Shown piece by piece: positions 46,201 through 55,076 of a DNA stretch of 64,000 nt (its first letter is position 1; every line of letters begins with the position of its first letter). The DNA is from Hyphomicrobium methylovorum. GTDB taxonomy: Bacteria; Pseudomonadota; Alphaproteobacteria; Rhizobiales; Hyphomicrobiaceae. Below the pieces are notes generated by a model. That model saw nothing but the letters and a program-made list of their open reading frames with translations. It made no database searches and was not told the DNA's origin. Location of the stretch: the NCBI RefSeq assembly GCF_013626205.1, contig NZ_QHJE01000001.1:1736001-1800000 (forward strand), written 5' to 3'. Both the position numbers and the translations under genes were made by a program.

Positions 46201-48712
46201 GTGGCCCGTAAGAGGGATCACGATCAATCCGCAGACGCCTGGCGTCTGGCCGCCGGAGTATATGGCGAATTTCGAACTGCTCGTTTCTGCCGATGGTACG
46301 ACCTTCGAACGGGTCTTGACGGGCGAAGTCAGCCAACAGCCAAGCGAGCAATCGTTCGTGCTGCCGAAGGCTATTGAAGCAAAGGCCGCGCAGCTTCGTA
46401 TTCTCTCCAACCACGATGGCAACCTCGGCCGCGTCGCGGTTAGTGAATGGAAGGTGATTGTCGATCCGCAGGTCGGTATCGGTGCGGAACTCGACATCGC
46501 GGACTCGCTTCGAGGCGGGCATGTCGTCTGGTCCGATCCGCTCATCTCGGCGGAAACGCCGGTCGTTAAGGGCGTGCTTGAAGAAGGTGGCGCGGGGCCG
46601 GTGGTTTCAGTGCCTTCTGGAGTTGCGCCGCAAGTTACGATCGCTTTTCACGAAGATCGCGCCGCACAGATCAGGGCGCTGGAATGGATCGACTCTGAGC
46701 CGGCCAACGGCGCGGTGACGTTTCCCGCGGTGATGATCGATGCCTCGATCGAGACGCCGCTTGGTCCCTGGACAAAGGTCGGCGAATGGAAGCTCGGCGA
46801 AGGCAAGTCTTCGACAAAGACGTTCGAACAACCGGTCTGGGCGCGCTTCCTGCGTTTCACATCTAGCAAGAAGGCAGGCGAAGGCGGAGAAACTTTCCAG
46901 TTCCCGACGAAGCTGCGCGTCTTGGAACGAGCAAGCGACGCAAACTACCGATCGATACTCGGAGAGTGGGGACAGTACTCGGCCGCGAGCTTCTATGAAA
47001 AGACGCTGCCTCCGCCGCCGGTGGCGAAGCCCGAAAGCGATGACAACGATACACGCGAGAAGGCGGAGCCGTTGCCGATGGATCAACTCGTCTCGGGGCG
47101 GGTCGAAATCGGCCGCGACGAGGACTGGTTCAAGATCGAACAGCCCGACGGGATGGATCGGCTCACGATCACACTCGGCGGCGAGCCGACCATCGGAGCC
47201 GATATTTCGCTCTTCGATGATGCGGAGAAGCCGGTCGTGCTCGTCGATACCGGCGGCACACCGCGTCAGGCGGATTTCGAAGCACGGGTCGTGCCGGGCA
47301 AGACGTACTATCTGAAGGTCGTACAACCCCCGCACTCGGTGATGATTGCCTACGACACGTCGGGCAGTCTGCTTGCCTTCATCCCAATCATCTACAACGC
47401 CCTTGAGGTGTTTGCGGCAGGTGTTCATCCGGGACAGGAGTCGGTGAACTTCATGTCGTTCGATCGTCCTGCGATGTTGGCGGATTTCAGCGATCAGCCC
47501 GGAATCCTGAAGCAGGCCCTCGCCAAGGATGCGCGTGAAAGCTCAACCAGCGGCTTAGAGGGAACCGCGATTACGGCCTTGCGAAATCTCTCGACACGGA
47601 GAGGCACGCGCGCGCTGTTGCTTGTGACTGACGCTGCGAGTTCGACGACAGAAGCAACCACCGATCTCTGGAAAATGATCGAACAGACGCGGCCCCGCAT
47701 CTTCGCGGCGCATGCCGGTTCGTTCGACGATCCGCTGCGAGAAAAACAGACGATGCAAGATCTCAGTCTTGCGAGCGGCGGCCATTACGCGTCGTCGCGG
47801 AGCCAACCTGAGCTTGATGTTTCTTTCGATCGCGTCGCCGCGTGGCTGCGCCGACCGGCAGGCTATACGCTGCTCGCAAAGGCTGGGAAGGCCGCGCCTC
47901 CGGAACCCGGCCGCCTGGTCGTCTCTTCTTCCGCAACGCCGACGAACAGTGAAGCAGCACCGTCCGAAACGCGGCAAGGCGGCTTGGAGATCGTTCTCGA
48001 TGCTTCAGGAAGTATGCTGAAGCATATGGACGGGCGTCGCCGGATCGAGATCGCGCGCGCATCTCTTGCCAAGCTGGTGAAGGACCATCTCAAGCCGGAC
48101 GATCACGTCGCGCTGCGCGTCTTCGGGCACGATAAGCCCGGCTCGTGCGAAACTACGCTCGTGCAGCCGCTTGCGCCTCTTGATGCGGAAGCGATGACGG
48201 CAACGGTGAACGGCATCGTTCCGCAAAATCTGGCCAGGACTCCGATTGCCGCCTCGCTGAGTCAAGTCGAAAGCGATCTCAAAGATGCGACGGGAGCGAA
48301 GACGGTCATTCTGCTGACGGACGGCGAAGAAACGTGCGGTGGCGACCCTCGCGCGGTCATTTCCACCCTCGCCGCGCACGACATTCAGGTTCGCGTCAAC
48401 ATCGTGGGATTCTCCGTCGACGATCCGATGCTCAAGGGCGAGTTCCGCGAATGGGCTCGAATTGGCCGCGGGCGATATTTCGATGCCGCGAAGGCGCAAG
48501 ACCTGGACAGCGCGATAGCGGCCGCCGCGGAGGTGCCGTTCTCCGCTTATGACAACACCGGCAATGTCGTTGGTCAGGGTACCGTCAATGGACCCGAAAT
48601 TACCGTGCCTGCCGGGCACTATCGCGTCGAGATCGGGTCGACGCCGCCGCAGATATTCACTGATGTGATGATCAAGGAAAGAGACGTAACCAGGCTCAGC
48701 GCCTCGAAGTAG
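43223..48712 (+). CDS. Giant exported protein with PPC-like repeats, discoidin-like and two VWA domains
   Basis: The 1829-residue protein has a signal peptide ending near ALAADAC. Five clear pre-peptidase C-terminal-like repeats carry the (D/E)-E-P-N-(D/E) signature (near 55, 305, 420, 545, 660). A degenerate one lies near 190, and a related sixth one near 1275 reads SDDNDT. Two galactose-binding/discoidin-like regions follow (about 923-1081 and 1090-1250). Two VWA domains have intact metal-site starts: D1378 in DTSGS and D1593 in DASGS. This is a secreted or surface adhesion-type architecture with no peptidase seen. GGAG precedes the ATG closely. The next giant gene begins 62 bases after the stop, suggesting one operon. 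Confidence 0.85.
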   Translation: MKQASHPSVFLAWRRLFSLRCGKIGRRSITVPIVAFASILFSFSALAADACVEEQEPNETPETAQAVSGSFCVQGTISDSDQSIFAWTVDAEAAKRPWTVDLSGPHGQQTKVQIHRLEEPGDADNPAVVGPELSSLATPAGADTVQRANFFITPGVWLVGVSTSAGDGGAFQLSIRSSDDGSAEQAAASGATADQATQVAGQFALKGVVGSESWASWQLSPIEARKRWVLTATAPIGANVALELQSQDGKPILTSTQIAEGRLELADIGLPAGTYRIHLTSTDSKSYPYSLESASQGPRSPGREEEPNDSVLSARPLQPGQTMTGRIGHTGDVDTYVLPTTAVGQLLSVRLGGQSRAITRLCIGGADGAVLQCREGAMPSLDDIVITDTRRFVIISGGPSPDATYDLTAHVTGQQSADAESEPNDTSDLANTLAVPLMRGRFVKGDTDVFHFKASDSKPVTLKLTGEAATSLEVTDMQAQSSARVERATGADGAAVAGPLQLSNLTLAPGDYLVVVKGTDGAYTLETTISADAAAESATPTEREPNDAVEQAQALQEGERIAGVISPDGDIDQYRVSIVTPEDITIHFEQDPVCPVVFVLNWDSWSGSTPKAVISDKSFAYAARLRPNDYTISLQHDTQCEKATSYTIGFDATNLPAFGDVEPNDSLAEASAMPPDLKVEGTVGQFTDADWFKLPTVEKDTGVSIAVTGEIEVALTDGKPTSSAQLSQPTIIAGGDKGESVKGTVPAGATAAIRVMGKGAYTLAVTMDGREPVSTADAPVYPSSAAKNTSEPSTAGKSAPAGNAAPGALKAELKFAAQEIAAYWHRGQRVPGTLTVTNSESAPVDVTFATAGLRPGWRLDLPPTATIAANASLELPLALEVASDPYAVRPTTITVSMRKGSNNLASASANIAASISAQPIGDHLSFELPDELLGGFNVAWTALGGTLVSPPEGANDENGLANINDGLSSNAGYIFDAALLPQTATVRFGGDRTWPVRGITINPQTPGVWPPEYMANFELLVSADGTTFERVLTGEVSQQPSEQSFVLPKAIEAKAAQLRILSNHDGNLGRVAVSEWKVIVDPQVGIGAELDIADSLRGGHVVWSDPLISAETPVVKGVLEEGGAGPVVSVPSGVAPQVTIAFHEDRAAQIRALEWIDSEPANGAVTFPAVMIDASIETPLGPWTKVGEWKLGEGKSSTKTFEQPVWARFLRFTSSKKAGEGGETFQFPTKLRVLERASDANYRSILGEWGQYSAASFYEKTLPPPPVAKPESDDNDTREKAEPLPMDQLVSGRVEIGRDEDWFKIEQPDGMDRLTITLGGEPTIGADISLFDDAEKPVVLVDTGGTPRQADFEARVVPGKTYYLKVVQPPHSVMIAYDTSGSLLAFIPIIYNALEVFAAGVHPGQESVNFMSFDRPAMLADFSDQPGILKQALAKDARESSTSGLEGTAITALRNLSTRRGTRALLLVTDAASSTTEATTDLWKMIEQTRPRIFAAHAGSFDDPLREKQTMQDLSLASGGHYASSRSQPELDVSFDRVAAWLRRPAGYTLLAKAGKAAPPEPGRLVVSSSATPTNSEAAPSETRQGGLEIVLDASGSMLKHMDGRRRIEIARASLAKLVKDHLKPDDHVALRVFGHDKPGSCETTLVQPLAPLDAEAMTATVNGIVPQNLARTPIAASLSQVESDLKDATGAKTVILLTDGEETCGGDPRAVISTLAAHDIQVRVNIVGFSVDDPMLKGEFREWARIGRGRYFDAAKAQDLDSAIAAAAEVPFSAYDNTGNVVGQGTVNGPEITVPAGHYRVEIGSTPPQIFTDVMIKERDVTRLSASK

Positions 48713-48774
48713 CATTGCCGTCCGTGTGTCGTGCAATCCACGCTTCCGTGCGTTTTGACCGATGAGGATCTGAA

Positions 48775-51700
48775 ATGCCATCCGTCCGGTCGAAGTTCAG
48801 AAAGGCGCTAACGCTGCTTCTCGCAGCCCAGTTCGCGCAAGCGTGGCCACTCGCGACGATAGCGGCGACGTCGGTCTCAAACGACGTAACGCGCGCGACG
48901 ACGTATAGCTCTCAGATTGAACGGAGCTTGAACGCCATCGAGGATGGCCGTCGGCAAACGCCGCGCGATCGCTGGGATCCGCAGTATGTCGTCGACACGT
49001 ACGGGATCGATCCCGCTGCGCTCTTCGCCTTCGTTCGCGATAACGTGACGTGGGTTCCCTATCGCGGATCGCTACGCGGACCTGTCGGCGTTCTGATGGA
49101 TCGTAATGCGAACTCTCTTGATATGGCGCTGCTGCTTGCTGATCTCGTGGCGCGGTCTGGACGTCAAGTCAGGCTGGCTCACGGAACGTTGTCGGGCGAT
49201 GCAATAGAAACCCTGTGGCGGCGGTTTGAGCAAAACGCAGCCGAGATGCGTGCGCGACCGCGCGACGTTGGTCAGGATGAGCCTCAATTCGAAGCGCCCG
49301 TCTCAGCCCCGGTTCCCGCGACGGTTCCGCCAGCGAACAAAGCCGCGTCAGTTCCGCCGCTAGCGCCGGCGCCTGTTCCACCTCCTGCGAAAAAACCTGC
49401 ACCCGCACCAGCTAACGACGCGGGCGGTTCGGCGTTTTCACCGATGGGTGGCGCCGGATCGATGTTCGAGCAGCTCACGAAGCCGGATGCTCCTCCCGCC
49501 ACCAACGCTGAGGCGGCGGAGCTTTACGAACTCGACAAAGCGGCCGCAGAACAGAAGCTCGCAGCCGCAGCCTCGTCACGCGCGACCGATGCCAACGAAC
49601 TCGACCGGCGCACGGTTGAGCAGGGCGACAGACTGCTGGCGATGTTGAAATCGGAAGCAAGCGAAGACCGCAAATCGAAGGAAAGCGAGCGCGGTAAAGC
49701 GGCGTTGCAAGATCATTGGTGGGTGCAGGTTGAAACGAAAGGTGCGTGGGTTGACTACGATCTGCTCAACCCCGACGGCGCACCGAACAAATCGATGACG
49801 GCTGCGCAGGAAACGCTGTCGCCAGAGTCATTGCCCCAAGACCAAAAGCATCGTGTTCGATTGCGGGTCGTGGCCGAGCAACTGCGCGATGGAAAGCTCA
49901 GCGAGAATTCCGTCTTCGAACATGCATTCGATCCCTCACAAGTCATAGGCAAGAGGATTGCGCTCCGGCATCTGCCGCTGTTGTGGCCATCGGACTGGGA
50001 CGCGATTACGCCGGACGACGTGCAAGAAAAGCTTTTTGCAGCGTTGCTCACGCAGAAAGAATGGATGCCGTCGCTGACTGTGGAGGGCGAGGGCTACCAG
50101 CAGGCGAGCATCCTTGACACGGGAACTGTCAATCCGGATCCGCAGCCGCGCAGCAATCCGTTTCTGTCTTTGGCATTCCCGGCTGCTGGAAAAGTTGGCC
50201 GCGTCGCCGATCTTTTCGATCAGATGCTGAGCGAGCAGGCGAGCCCGGAGGATATCGAGAGAGAGAAGGAAGCTGGCGAGAAAGCGCGCGCCGAGGGTGA
50301 GCTGACGGCCGAGTGGCTCGAGTACACAATCGACATTCCGGGTGAAGAGTCCAAAACAGTTCGCCGTGAAATCTTCGACATACTCGGCCCTGCGCTACGC
50401 CAGTCAGGCGATCTTGCCAGTTTCCGCCTCGACGAAAAGAAGCGGCTGGCGCGCGCCGGCGGCGAGATGACCGAAACCGATCTTGTCATTCTGCCGTGCT
50501 GGCCCGCTGCGACATATCTCGCCGACAAGACGGCTGAACTCGCTTTGGCGAACAAGGCCGTCCTGAAGGAATTGAGCCGCGATCCTTTCGGTAAGTCGCC
50601 GCCAAATTCGATCGAGATGTTTTCCAAGATGAGCGGGATGGCGGCGCCCGCCTACCTCTATTCGGCGCTTCGCTCGGAAGTGAGATCAACGATTGGCTCG
50701 GTTTTCATCGACCGCCCGCAGATCGTCGCTCAACATGGTGTCCTCACGCGTGTTGGCCCCGGCGAGTTGACCGCAAAGGCGGCGCTCGACGTGATCGAGA
50801 ATCGTGTGGGCGCCGATCCGTTCGGAGACGACGCGTTTAAACTGCGCATGCTGCAGGGTGTTGCCGACACGAACGCTGAGGCGCTCGCGTTGTCTGGCAA
50901 CGGCGAGAATGTTGGTGAAGCGTTCAAGCTCGCAGGCGCTGCGGGCACGTGGACGATCTTCCGGCAGGCAGATCGAGACAAACTCAAGACTCTGGGTCTG
51001 CCGCCGGATCTGACGGCGCGACTGCTGAGCGACCTTGAAGCTGGTCACGCCGTTGTCGCTCCTCCGCCTAACGCACCGGAGAAAGAACGCGTCGGATGGT
51101 GGCGCGTCGATCTCGCCAGCGGCACGACTCTTGGGATGGGCAATCGCGGCTGGGGCCAGGACCTCGTCGAATATGCGTTTCAATTGACGATCCAGGTGAT
51201 GATGGCCCAGATCGCCTGCATGGCCTACACCGCTGCGGGCGAGGCGCGCGACTGGGGCATCAAGAAGCTCGGGCTTGACGATGACGACGAGCAGTCGCCG
51301 CCGAAGAATTCCGATGATGATCGAACGGAACCAAAGCCGCCGCGACGGAATCCGGAAAACACTCCGAACGATCGCGAGACCAAGACGCAGCCGAACGATA
51401 CCCGGCCGCCGAATGATAACAATCAGCCATCGCACAACAAAACGCCGCCGCCTCCGTCGACGAACACACCACCGCCGCCAACTGCAGACTCCAATTCCGA
51501 TGGTGGCGACGGACCGCAGCCGACATCGAATCCCAAGCCCGCGCCGCCTCCTGAGCCGGATGACTCACTGAACACGGAGCCGCGAAAAGATCCGTTCGAA
51601 ACAGAATTCAAACAGCTGCCTGGGGGAGGACTGCCGCAAAAGAAGGAAGCGGGCCCTAAAGGACCGCAGAAGCCAGACGTAACGCACGTCGAGGTGCCCT

Positions 51701-54700
51701 CGTCGCAACCTACTTTACCGCCACCGGGTAAGCGTCCGCCGCCGCCAGCGCCGACACCAACGCCCGACGAAGCTGCGCCGCAGGAGTACGCTAAGCCAGC
51801 GGAGGATGCAGGACGGCTCGATGCCATCCGAAAAGAAACCGATAATCGCAAAGCTGCCGACAGCGCCTATCGCGACGCAATCGTGCGCAGTGAAACCGAA
51901 CCGAATGCTGAAAACCAGGCGGCAGCGAAAAAGGCGAAAGCCGAATTTGATCGCGCCCGTTCGCTCGAGATCGAGGCGTGGCGTCGCGCTGGTGGCGAGG
52001 GTTCGCCGCCTGAGAATACGGAACAACCTGCTGAGAGTCCCGCTGATGGCGATGCGGGAGGAATGACAACGCAGTCGATCAACACGCCCGCCTCGTTTGC
52101 GATGGGACGAAGCGCGCGCTTGGAACCGCTTCGCCTTCTCGCCGCCAACACGGGCGGTGGTGCAGCGAAAGATGCGCAAAAGACGCAAGAGCAGAAGACG
52201 GAAGAGGGCCGCCAGAAGATCAAGCAGTGGGCGCGCAACTGCGTTTCCCAGGCGTTGCTTGAATCGATCGCCGGACTGAGTACGTCTTGGATTCAGAGTC
52301 GCTTTATCGACGGCGCAAAAGTCCCGACGTGGAACGACCGCGCCAAGAGCAGCGGGACGCATACGCCGTCGACCCATCTGCCTCCGCTACCGCACGATAC
52401 GCACGCGTCGAATTCGCAGCCGCCTCATACCAATCCGCACAACGAGGATCACGGCCCGACGCCGTCGAAAAAAACGCAGCCTACGAACCACGACGACGCT
52501 CCGCCTCCGCATAATCCGAATACACCACCCACGAAACCGTCGACGAATCCGTCCAACGGCGACTCGCCGCATTCGACGAACGGGCCGGACCATGCGGGAG
52601 ACGCACCGCGGCCGAACGGGCCGCCCTCAAAAACGCAGCCCGGAAATACGGAATCCGCACACGGCGAAGGGCCGGAAGGACCGAAATCAACTGCCGGCAA
52701 AGATCTCGGTACCGCCGACACGGCCATGCAGCCGAATAAGACGCAGCCGATGGAGGGTGCTCCGAAGCCGCCGGAGCAGAATCCGTCGAAGCCGTATTCG
52801 GATGAAATGCGAGCCGCGCAGAAGCGCGAGTTCGACGCCTTCAAGGAACTTCAGAAGGATCCGAAGTCGCCCGAAAAGCTACAGGCGTTCCAGGAGGCGC
52901 AACGCGCGGCCGACGAGCATCGCATCGAGGTGACACACGCCGAGCGCAATGCCCGCGTCGAAGCCGAAAGGCGCTACGGTGACGCGGAATCAGAATTCGA
53001 CGCCGCGAAATCCGCTCGCGATCGGACGCCGGAGTCGGACACGGCGGCCCGTGCGGCTGCCGACAAGCGTTTTCAGGAGGCACACGACAAACTCAACACG
53101 GCGAACGACGACTACAATCGGGCGCACATGAAAGAGATCGATGCCTGGGCCAACGCTGGCGGCATGCGACTGCCACCGAAGGATGTTCCAGTGAAGTCGG
53201 CAGCAAATCCTCCCCCGGCAGAAGCGCCAATGGCGTCGCCGAAGGCTGGAACGATCGATAGGGTTGAGCAGAAGCCCATTTCGTCGGCCTCCAAGTCTGA
53301 TCTGGGGACGGCCGACACGGCGATGCGGTCGCCTAAGACCCAGCCGATGGATGGCGCGCCGAAACCGCCGCAACCGGGCAAAGATCTCGGTATGGCTGAC
53401 ACAGCTATGCAACCGGGCAAGACGCAACCCATGGACGGAGCGCCAAAGCGGGCGCAGCCGGGAAGAGATCTCGGCACGGCGGACACGGCGATGCAGTCGC
53501 CTAAGACCCAGCCAATGGATGGTGCGCCGAGGCCGCCCCCTCAGGCGAGCAAGTCGCAGCCGATGGACGGTACTCCAAAAGGACAGCCGCAAAACGACGT
53601 CAAGAATTTCTCCGACGAACACAAGGCGGCGATGAAACGCGAAATTGACGCGATGAAAGCCGCGCAACGCGACCCGAAATCGGCAGAGAAGCAGCAAGAC
53701 TATCAGGACGCAAAGCGCGCAGCTGAACCCTACAAGATCGACGCAACGCGCGCCGAGCGTGACGTGCGTGTCGAGGCGCAGAAGCATTACGACGACGCGG
53801 TGACGAACCTCAACGCAGCGAAAGCCGCGCGAGACAAACTTCCTGAGAACACTCCGGCCCGCGCGCAAGCCGACAAGAATTACAAGGACGCATACGATCG
53901 TGCTGCCGCAGCCGACAGCGCTTACAACGACGCGCACATGAAGGAGATTGACGCTTGGTCGAAGGCGGGAGGCACTGGCGGCATGCCGCCAAAGGACATC
54001 CCGGGTCGTTTGGCGGCGAACCCACCGCCGCCGGCATCACCACCATCACCCTCACCATCACCCATGCCGTCCTCTACGCAACCGATGAATCCCGTCGCTC
54101 CGCCGGGTCGGGATCTCGGTACGGCCGATACGATGATGCAGCAGTCGAAGACTCAACCAATGAATGGCGCGCCGAAGCCGCCAATTCGGGCTAGCAACAC
54201 GCAGCCGATGGACGGTGCTCCAAAGGTACAGCCGCCAAACGAGGTCAGGAATTTCTCGGACGAGCACAAGGCTGCGATGAAGCGGGAAGTCGACGCTTTG
54301 CATGCCGCCATGGGTGATCAGAATTCACTTGAGAAGCGACAGGCATATCGGGACGCGCAGCGCGAAGCGGAGCCCTACAAGATCGAGGCGACGCGCGCTG
54401 AACGCAATGCACGCGTCGAGGCGAAGAGGCAGTACGACGATGCCGTAACCGACTTCAACGCAGCGAAAGCCGCTCGTGACGGAACTCCGGCCGGTAATAC
54501 TGCGGCCCGCGCGCAAGCGGATCAGAAATACAAGGACGCATATGATCGTGTCGCCAAGGCCGACAACGCTTACAAAGATGCGAACATGACCGAGATCAAT
54601 GCTTGGGCGAAAGCCGGAGGCACGCCCGGGATGCCGCCGAGGGATCTACCGATTGCTCCGGCTAAGGGAAACGCGGCTGTGCAGCCAAGCGACGGAGCAA

Positions 54701-54798
54701 GCGGTGCCTCGGCAAACGCTGGCGGCACAGGGGGCGCCAACGCAACGCTGGCAATGGGCCTGAGCAATCTCGCAAGCACGATTCAAAAAGGACCGTAA
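48775..54798 (+). CDS. Giant exported protein, transglutaminase-like domain plus long repeat region
   Basis: The 2007-residue protein has a signal peptide (KALTLLLAAQFAQAWPLATIAA). A transglutaminase-like region follows: FVRDNVTWVPYRG, then NANSLDMALLLADLVARSG, where Ser114 sits at the catalytic Cys position. After an inserted Pro/Ala-rich stretch, H314 lies in DHWWVQV and D329 in VDYDLLNP. A globular middle runs to about residue 840. The rest is proline/Gln/Lys-rich with three helical repeats of about 140 residues, one degenerate copy and five copies of a 28-residue repeat around DLGTADTAM and KTQPMDGAPKPP. It follows the VWA giant closely, with GAGG seven bases before ATG. Function is unknown. 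Confidence 0.8.
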   Translation: MPSVRSKFRKALTLLLAAQFAQAWPLATIAATSVSNDVTRATTYSSQIERSLNAIEDGRRQTPRDRWDPQYVVDTYGIDPAALFAFVRDNVTWVPYRGSLRGPVGVLMDRNANSLDMALLLADLVARSGRQVRLAHGTLSGDAIETLWRRFEQNAAEMRARPRDVGQDEPQFEAPVSAPVPATVPPANKAASVPPLAPAPVPPPAKKPAPAPANDAGGSAFSPMGGAGSMFEQLTKPDAPPATNAEAAELYELDKAAAEQKLAAAASSRATDANELDRRTVEQGDRLLAMLKSEASEDRKSKESERGKAALQDHWWVQVETKGAWVDYDLLNPDGAPNKSMTAAQETLSPESLPQDQKHRVRLRVVAEQLRDGKLSENSVFEHAFDPSQVIGKRIALRHLPLLWPSDWDAITPDDVQEKLFAALLTQKEWMPSLTVEGEGYQQASILDTGTVNPDPQPRSNPFLSLAFPAAGKVGRVADLFDQMLSEQASPEDIEREKEAGEKARAEGELTAEWLEYTIDIPGEESKTVRREIFDILGPALRQSGDLASFRLDEKKRLARAGGEMTETDLVILPCWPAATYLADKTAELALANKAVLKELSRDPFGKSPPNSIEMFSKMSGMAAPAYLYSALRSEVRSTIGSVFIDRPQIVAQHGVLTRVGPGELTAKAALDVIENRVGADPFGDDAFKLRMLQGVADTNAEALALSGNGENVGEAFKLAGAAGTWTIFRQADRDKLKTLGLPPDLTARLLSDLEAGHAVVAPPPNAPEKERVGWWRVDLASGTTLGMGNRGWGQDLVEYAFQLTIQVMMAQIACMAYTAAGEARDWGIKKLGLDDDDEQSPPKNSDDDRTEPKPPRRNPENTPNDRETKTQPNDTRPPNDNNQPSHNKTPPPPSTNTPPPPTADSNSDGGDGPQPTSNPKPAPPPEPDDSLNTEPRKDPFETEFKQLPGGGLPQKKEAGPKGPQKPDVTHVEVPSSQPTLPPPGKRPPPPAPTPTPDEAAPQEYAKPAEDAGRLDAIRKETDNRKAADSAYRDAIVRSETEPNAENQAAAKKAKAEFDRARSLEIEAWRRAGGEGSPPENTEQPAESPADGDAGGMTTQSINTPASFAMGRSARLEPLRLLAANTGGGAAKDAQKTQEQKTEEGRQKIKQWARNCVSQALLESIAGLSTSWIQSRFIDGAKVPTWNDRAKSSGTHTPSTHLPPLPHDTHASNSQPPHTNPHNEDHGPTPSKKTQPTNHDDAPPPHNPNTPPTKPSTNPSNGDSPHSTNGPDHAGDAPRPNGPPSKTQPGNTESAHGEGPEGPKSTAGKDLGTADTAMQPNKTQPMEGAPKPPEQNPSKPYSDEMRAAQKREFDAFKELQKDPKSPEKLQAFQEAQRAADEHRIEVTHAERNARVEAERRYGDAESEFDAAKSARDRTPESDTAARAAADKRFQEAHDKLNTANDDYNRAHMKEIDAWANAGGMRLPPKDVPVKSAANPPPAEAPMASPKAGTIDRVEQKPISSASKSDLGTADTAMRSPKTQPMDGAPKPPQPGKDLGMADTAMQPGKTQPMDGAPKRAQPGRDLGTADTAMQSPKTQPMDGAPRPPPQASKSQPMDGTPKGQPQNDVKNFSDEHKAAMKREIDAMKAAQRDPKSAEKQQDYQDAKRAAEPYKIDATRAERDVRVEAQKHYDDAVTNLNAAKAARDKLPENTPARAQADKNYKDAYDRAAAADSAYNDAHMKEIDAWSKAGGTGGMPPKDIPGRLAANPPPPASPPSPSPSPMPSSTQPMNPVAPPGRDLGTADTMMQQSKTQPMNGAPKPPIRASNTQPMDGAPKVQPPNEVRNFSDEHKAAMKREVDALHAAMGDQNSLEKRQAYRDAQREAEPYKIEATRAERNARVEAKRQYDDAVTDFNAAKAARDGTPAGNTAARAQADQKYKDAYDRVAKADNAYKDANMTEINAWAKAGGTPGMPPRDLPIAPAKGNAAVQPSDGASGASANAGGTGGANATLAMGLSNLASTIQKGP
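52796..54650 (+). repeat. Three long in-frame repeats with helical modules
   Basis: Three copies, at about 52796-53180, 53608-53995 and 54250-54650, encode about 130-140 residues each. They share SDE(H/M), AxxREID/VDA, AERNARVEA, a run of Asp/Ala-rich helix and H/NMxEIxAWxxAGG followed by PPxD(V/I/L)P. A shorter degenerate copy lies near 51815-52010. The copies are imperfect but clearly related in both DNA and protein. Confidence 0.85.
53302..53553 (+). repeat. Three tandem 84-bp repeats
   Basis: The segment starting at the Leu codon of DLGTADTAM recurs at 53302, 53386 and 53470, an exact 84-base (28-codon) period. Further copies lie outside the tandem array near 52700 and 54110. The array is inside the giant gene and keeps frame. 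Confidence 0.85.
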
Positions 54799-54838
54799 TC
54801 GCCGCGACGACGAGAAACCTTTAGCCCGAGTTCAGCCG

Positions 54839-55006
54839 ATGCTGGTTCGCATTTTTTTCTGGAGCGTTTATCTGATCGTCGTGATCGGCGTGCTCAACGC
54901 CGTTTCATTTGTTGACCCGCCGGATCGCTGGAAAATGCTCGCGTTTTTCGGATCGATCCTCATCTTTGTCGCGTGGGCGGCTTTGCGCGGTAAGAGCCGA
55001 GAGTAG
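54839..55006 (+). CDS. Small two-segment membrane protein (55 residues)
   Basis: The product begins MLVRIFFWSVYLIVVIGVL, has a short polar turn (VDPPDRWKM), a second hydrophobic segment (FGSILIFVAWAAL) and a basic tail GKSRE. It looks like a real small inner membrane protein. It lies 41 bases after the giant gene stop on the same strand and may be co-transcribed. No strong ribosome binding site is visible. Function is unknown. Confidence 0.55.
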   Translation: MLVRIFFWSVYLIVVIGVLNAVSFVDPPDRWKMLAFFGSILIFVAWAALRGKSRE

Positions 55007-55076
55007 GCCAACCATTTGCTGGCAGTCCGCATGCAGGACACGAGGCGTTCGGCTTGTGACCACAAGCCGGGACAGT

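Noticed and set aside
52990-53937. A reverse frame across the giant repeat gene
   Set aside because: It mirrors the repeats of the forward gene and has a low-complexity Arg/Leu-rich product.
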